Notes under the pieces: model-generated | The model's input: the letters and a program-made list of their open reading frames with translations, nothing else | Told to the model about the DNA's origin: nothing | Databases searched by the model: none | Assembly (NCBI GenBank): GCA_900767415.1 | Contig: CAAFYZ010000029.1 | Location: forward strand, 1 to 9,759 | Direction: 5' to 3' | From: Clostridia bacterium | GTDB taxonomy: Bacteria; Bacillota; Clostridia; Oscillospirales; CAG-272 | Length of the DNA stretch: 9,759 nt | Shown here: one piece after another, positions 8,420-9,759 of the stretch | Numbering within the stretch: the first letter of the stretch is position 1 | How the letters are laid out: each line of letters begins with the position of its first letter | Translations under genes and position numbers: made by a program

Positions 8420-9049
8420 TCAGAATTCCGGCAGATAAAAGGGGCGCGAATATACGGATTCCGCGCGGCGGATGCAAAGATTTTTATATTTCACCCGAGT
8501 GCAGAACGCTTCCAGTCCCACTCTGCCGTACCGATTGATATCAAACGGATCGGGGTCGTGTATTTCAAGTGCGACAACCCCGTCTACCGCGATAAATAAA
8601 TCGTTTTCAATATTGCCGACAGAACCATGGTAAGTTTTCCCCGGCTTAAAATCCAGCAGTTTGGTACTGACGACGAACTTATATTCGGGAGAGCGTTCAA
8701 AGCCGACTCTGCCGCGCCACCACCCCTCCAGACCGAATACGTAGCCGTACGCGCGGCAATTCTTTTCCTCATCCCAACTTCCGTGTATCGTGACATTGAT
8801 ATCTCTCGTGGCGGGAAGAACGGTCGCGGCATCGAATTCAACGAACACATCGCCGAAATATTCCGCTTTTGACAGGATCATGGCGGCGGAACATTCCCGA
8901 TTTTCTCCGACGAGCCACCCTTCCCCGTCGACACTCCATTTTCCTCCCTTGATTTCGAAATCCTCGGCGATACTTTTCTCATCGAACGGGGTGTTATAAA
9001 GTATCTGCATTTTTTCGGGATAAAGCTCCTTATTCATCAGTTGGATCAC
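8420..9049 (-). CDS. YesU-like (DUF1961-type) beta-sandwich protein, probable carbohydrate-related function
   Basis: The reading frame is open back through the tRNA gene, but the coding part starts near 9049. There a GTG has AAAGGAGA 10 bases upstream, the same spacing as the heparinase gene. In-frame ATGs at 9035-9037 and 9008-9010 are alternatives; the second has GGAG 15 bases away, which is long. The 209-residue product is rich in Trp, Tyr and Gly. It has alternating beta-like segments and phrases such as ILYNTPFDEKSIAEDFEIKG, INVTIHGSWDEE, VFGLEGWWRGRVGFERSPEY and HDPDPFDINRYGRVGLEAF. These recall YesU/DUF1961 and concanavalin-like lectin/glucanase folds found in plant-polysaccharide loci. 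The assignment is by memory of the family and is moderate. It has no signal peptide, so it is presumably cytoplasmic. It lies upstream of the heparinase operon in the same direction, with its own promoter. Confidence 0.65.
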   Translation of the reverse strand: MIQLMNKELYPEKMQILYNTPFDEKSIAEDFEIKGGKWSVDGEGWLVGENRECSAAMILSKAEYFGDVFVEFDAATVLPATRDINVTIHGSWDEEKNCRAYGYVFGLEGWWRGRVGFERSPEYKFVVSTKLLDFKPGKTYHGSVGNIENDLFIAVDGVVALEIHDPDPFDINRYGRVGLEAFCTRVKYKNLCIRRAESVYSRPFYLPEF

Positions 9050-9058
9050 GGTGATATG

Positions 9059-9066
9059 TCTCCTTT
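9059..9066 (-). promoter_or_regulatory. Ribosome binding site deciding the GTG start of the YesU-like gene
   Basis: On the minus strand AAAGGAGA lies 10 bases before GTG (9047-9049). No equally placed site serves the two downstream ATGs, which favours the GTG. Confidence 0.65.
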
Positions 9067-9098
9067 CAAAAGATTCTGTCGGGTGTCTTCTGTTTCGT

Positions 9099-9127
9099 AT
9101 TATAAAGGAAAATCCGATAAATTGCAA
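9099..9127 (-). promoter_or_regulatory. Sigma-A promoter of the YesU-like gene
   Basis: On the minus strand a perfect TATAAT (9099-9104) follows TTGCAA (9122-9127, 4 of 6 consensus) after 17 bases. The -35 box lies inside the palindrome ATTGCAAT and is bracketed by AATCCG (9111-9116) and CGGATT (9131-9136), a possible operator. The tRNA promoter starts about 70 bases away in the opposite direction. Confidence 0.7.
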
Positions 9128-9196
9128 TAGCGGATTACGAAAAAAAGTCGCAAAGCGGTTTCGCAAAAGAAAAAAGAAAAACTTTTGCAAAACCCC

Positions 9197-9225
9197 TTGA
9201 CAAATGCCCCTATTTTGTGTATAAT
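9197..9225 (+). promoter_or_regulatory. Perfect consensus promoter of tRNA-Leu
   Basis: TTGACA (9197-9202), a 17-base spacer and TATAAT (9220-9225) form an exact sigma-A consensus. The tRNA begins 11 bases after the -10 box, as expected for a strong stable-RNA promoter. Confidence 0.93.
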
Positions 9226-9236
9226 AGTAAACGTCC

Positions 9237-9320
9237 GCGGGAGTGGCGGAACTGGCAGACGCGCACGTTTGAGGGGCGTGTGATTCCATCGTACGGGTTC
9301 AAGTCCCGTCTCCCGCACCA
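9237..9320 (+). tRNA. tRNA-Leu (anticodon GAG)
   Basis: An 84-base class II tRNA with encoded CCA. The acceptor stem GCGGGAG (9237-9243) pairs with CTCCCGC (9310-9316), followed by A and CCA. The D stem is GCG/CGC (9246-9248 with 9260-9262). The anticodon stem CACGT (9264-9268) pairs with GCGTG (9276-9280), and the loop TTGAGGG gives anticodon GAG at 9271-9273. A 12-base variable arm with a short GAT/ATC stem follows, then the T arm ACGGG-TTCAAGT-CCCGT. It reads CUC and CUU; CTC is frequent in the genes here. It has its own promoter and terminator. Sequence to its right changes to AT-rich, so its 3' end is a plausible integration site. Confidence 0.96.
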
Positions 9321-9326
9321 AACAAG

Positions 9327-9371
9327 AATAAAACGAACCTTGATGAAAAGTCAAAGTTCGTTTTATTTTTT
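9327..9371 (+). terminator. Rho-independent terminator after tRNA-Leu
   Basis: A 17-bp stem with one mismatch (9327-9343 with 9351-9367) and a 7-base loop is followed by a T-run. It begins 7 bases after the CCA end. The A/T-rich base of the stem could also work on the minus strand. Confidence 0.85.
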
Positions 9372-9422
9372 ACAAGAGATTTTTTTGGACTAAAAATCAA
9401 AAGATAAATACCTTACAAACTT

Positions 9423-9453
9423 AAAACCGGGCGTGTAATAACGCTCGGTTTTT
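9423..9453. terminator. Second hairpin in the tRNA-cat gap, possible bidirectional terminator
   Basis: AAAACCGGGCGT (9423-9434) pairs with ACGCTCGGTTTT (9441-9452), 12 bp with one G-T pair and a 6-base loop. T-runs sit at the end of the stem on either strand. It may end transcripts coming from the cat side or from the candidate promoter at 9496-9524. Confidence 0.6.
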
Positions 9454-9495
9454 CTATGCAGTTTTGCCGTCCGATTTATCGCCTTTCGGTTGCCG

Positions 9496-9524
9496 TTTGT
9501 AGCACAGTGAAAAGCGCAAGTCAA
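9496..9524 (-). promoter_or_regulatory. Candidate minus-strand promoter in the AT-rich gap
   Basis: On the minus strand TTGACT (9519-9524), a 17-base spacer and TACAAA (9496-9501) preceded by TGC (extended -10 form) make a plausible promoter. The octamers TTGCCGTT (9490-9497) and AACGGCAA (9523-9530) form a dyad overlapping both boxes. No gene follows before 9423, so any product would be a short RNA. Confidence 0.35.
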
Positions 9525-9595
9525 CGGCAAAAATTTTTACTTAGAAGTTAAAATTGCTGACTACTACATAAATTTTTTTGCCGGTTCGTTGACTT
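9518..9595. repeat. Imperfect long inverted repeat downstream of cat
   Basis: AAGTCAAC (9518-9525) pairs with GTTGACTT (9588-9595), and GGCAAAAA (9526-9533) with TTTTTGCC (9575-9582). A 5-base bulge (GGTTC) sits on the right arm and about 41 bases lie in the loop. The stretch 9372-9666 holds no gene I can support; it contains this repeat, the hairpin at 9423-9452 and a candidate promoter. The repeat might be a terminator-like structure for cat or part of a mobile-element end. Confidence 0.55.
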
Positions 9596-9666
9596 CCGTC
9601 TAACGCTCCCTTTTTTATGCTAAACAAACATTTATATCAACGCTAAAAAAACAGACAAATCGGAAT

Positions 9667-9759
9667 TTAACTATTTATCAATTCTTGTAATTCATTTACA
9701 AAACGGCAGATATGAAATCCGTCACATACGGCATGATGAACTTGAATAGCCAAAGGAAG
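9667..9759 (-). CDS. cat: Chloramphenicol O-acetyltransferase (type A), C-terminal fragment
   Basis: Only the last 30 codons and the stop lie in the window; the gene runs off the right edge. The translation contains VHHAVCDGFH, the HHxxxDG active-site motif of chloramphenicol acetyltransferase, where the second His is the catalytic base that activates the drug's 3-hydroxyl. The rest (CRFVNELQELINS) matches the family's C-terminal helix. Codons are AT-rich (AAT, TTA, ATA, GAA), unlike the GC-rich genes to the left, which suggests transfer. The enzyme is a cytoplasmic trimer using acetyl-CoA. Whether this copy is a true resistance enzyme or another CAT-fold acetyltransferase cannot be settled from 30 residues. 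Confidence 0.85.
   Translation of the reverse strand, partial: LPLAIQVHHAVCDGFHICRFVNELQELINS

Noticed and set aside
7263..8438. A 391-codon open frame on the plus strand opposite the heparinase-like gene
   Set aside because: It is a composition effect of the antisense strand, has no good ribosome binding site, and runs through the promoter and leader of the minus-strand operon.
9050..9289. Upstream extension of the YesU-like frame through the tRNA gene
   Set aside because: It reads antisense through tRNA-Leu and through a TATAAT promoter, so it is not coding.
9298..9759. A second attachment-site copy of the tRNA-Leu 3' end
   Set aside because: I looked for repeats of the T arm and acceptor end to the right of the tRNA and saw none in the window; it would have to lie further out.

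Overview
The window looks like a piece of a moderately high-GC Firmicutes chromosome, most likely an anaerobic Clostridia-type fermenter. This rests on a bifurcating-type [FeFe] hydrogenase, strong GGAGG-type ribosome binding sites, consensus sigma-A promoters, an ECF transporter S protein and a ferredoxin-type aldo/keto reductase. No species can be named from the sequence. The last ~440 bases are clearly more AT-rich than the rest.

Layout. (1) Bases 1-3102, plus strand: the 3' part of hydB (NuoF-like NADH/FMN subunit, cut by the window start) and a complete hydA ([FeFe] hydrogenase catalytic subunit). They form an operon closed by a perfect 15-bp stem terminator. The expected NuoE-like third subunit would lie upstream, outside the window. 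(2) Bases 3157-3577: a non-coding gap holding a 140-bp nested-palindrome element of REP/MITE type, then a candidate promoter and a small hairpin before the next gene. (3) Bases 3578-5719, plus strand: a three-gene operon of a 2x[4Fe-4S] aldo/keto reductase, an ECF transporter S component and a DUF1893 protein. It ends at a bidirectional terminator shared with the convergent genes on the other side. (4) Bases 5764-9049, minus strand: a YesU-like beta-sandwich protein, a heparinase II/III-family protein and an HD-domain hydrolase. The heparinase and HD genes share an operon with a near-consensus promoter; the YesU-like gene has its own promoter. None of the three has an evident signal peptide, so they probably act in the cytoplasm on imported oligosaccharides. 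(5) Bases 9197-9371: tRNA-Leu(GAG) with a perfect consensus promoter and a terminator. (6) Bases 9372-9759: an AT-rich stretch with inverted repeats, ending in the last 30 codons of a chloramphenicol acetyltransferase gene on the minus strand. This looks like the edge of acquired DNA next to the tRNA gene.

How the genes work together. HydB and HydA belong to an electron-bifurcating or NADH-linked hydrogenase that lets the cell dispose of reductant as H2. The iron-sulfur aldo/keto reductase is also a redox protein but sits in a separate unit with a vitamin-type transporter component. The minus-strand cluster is a small carbohydrate-processing module. The two strongest leads for new biology are an ATCCGC motif shared by the two minus-strand promoters, and the structured non-coding DNA between tRNA-Leu and the cat gene. 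No wholly new system is demonstrable from this window.
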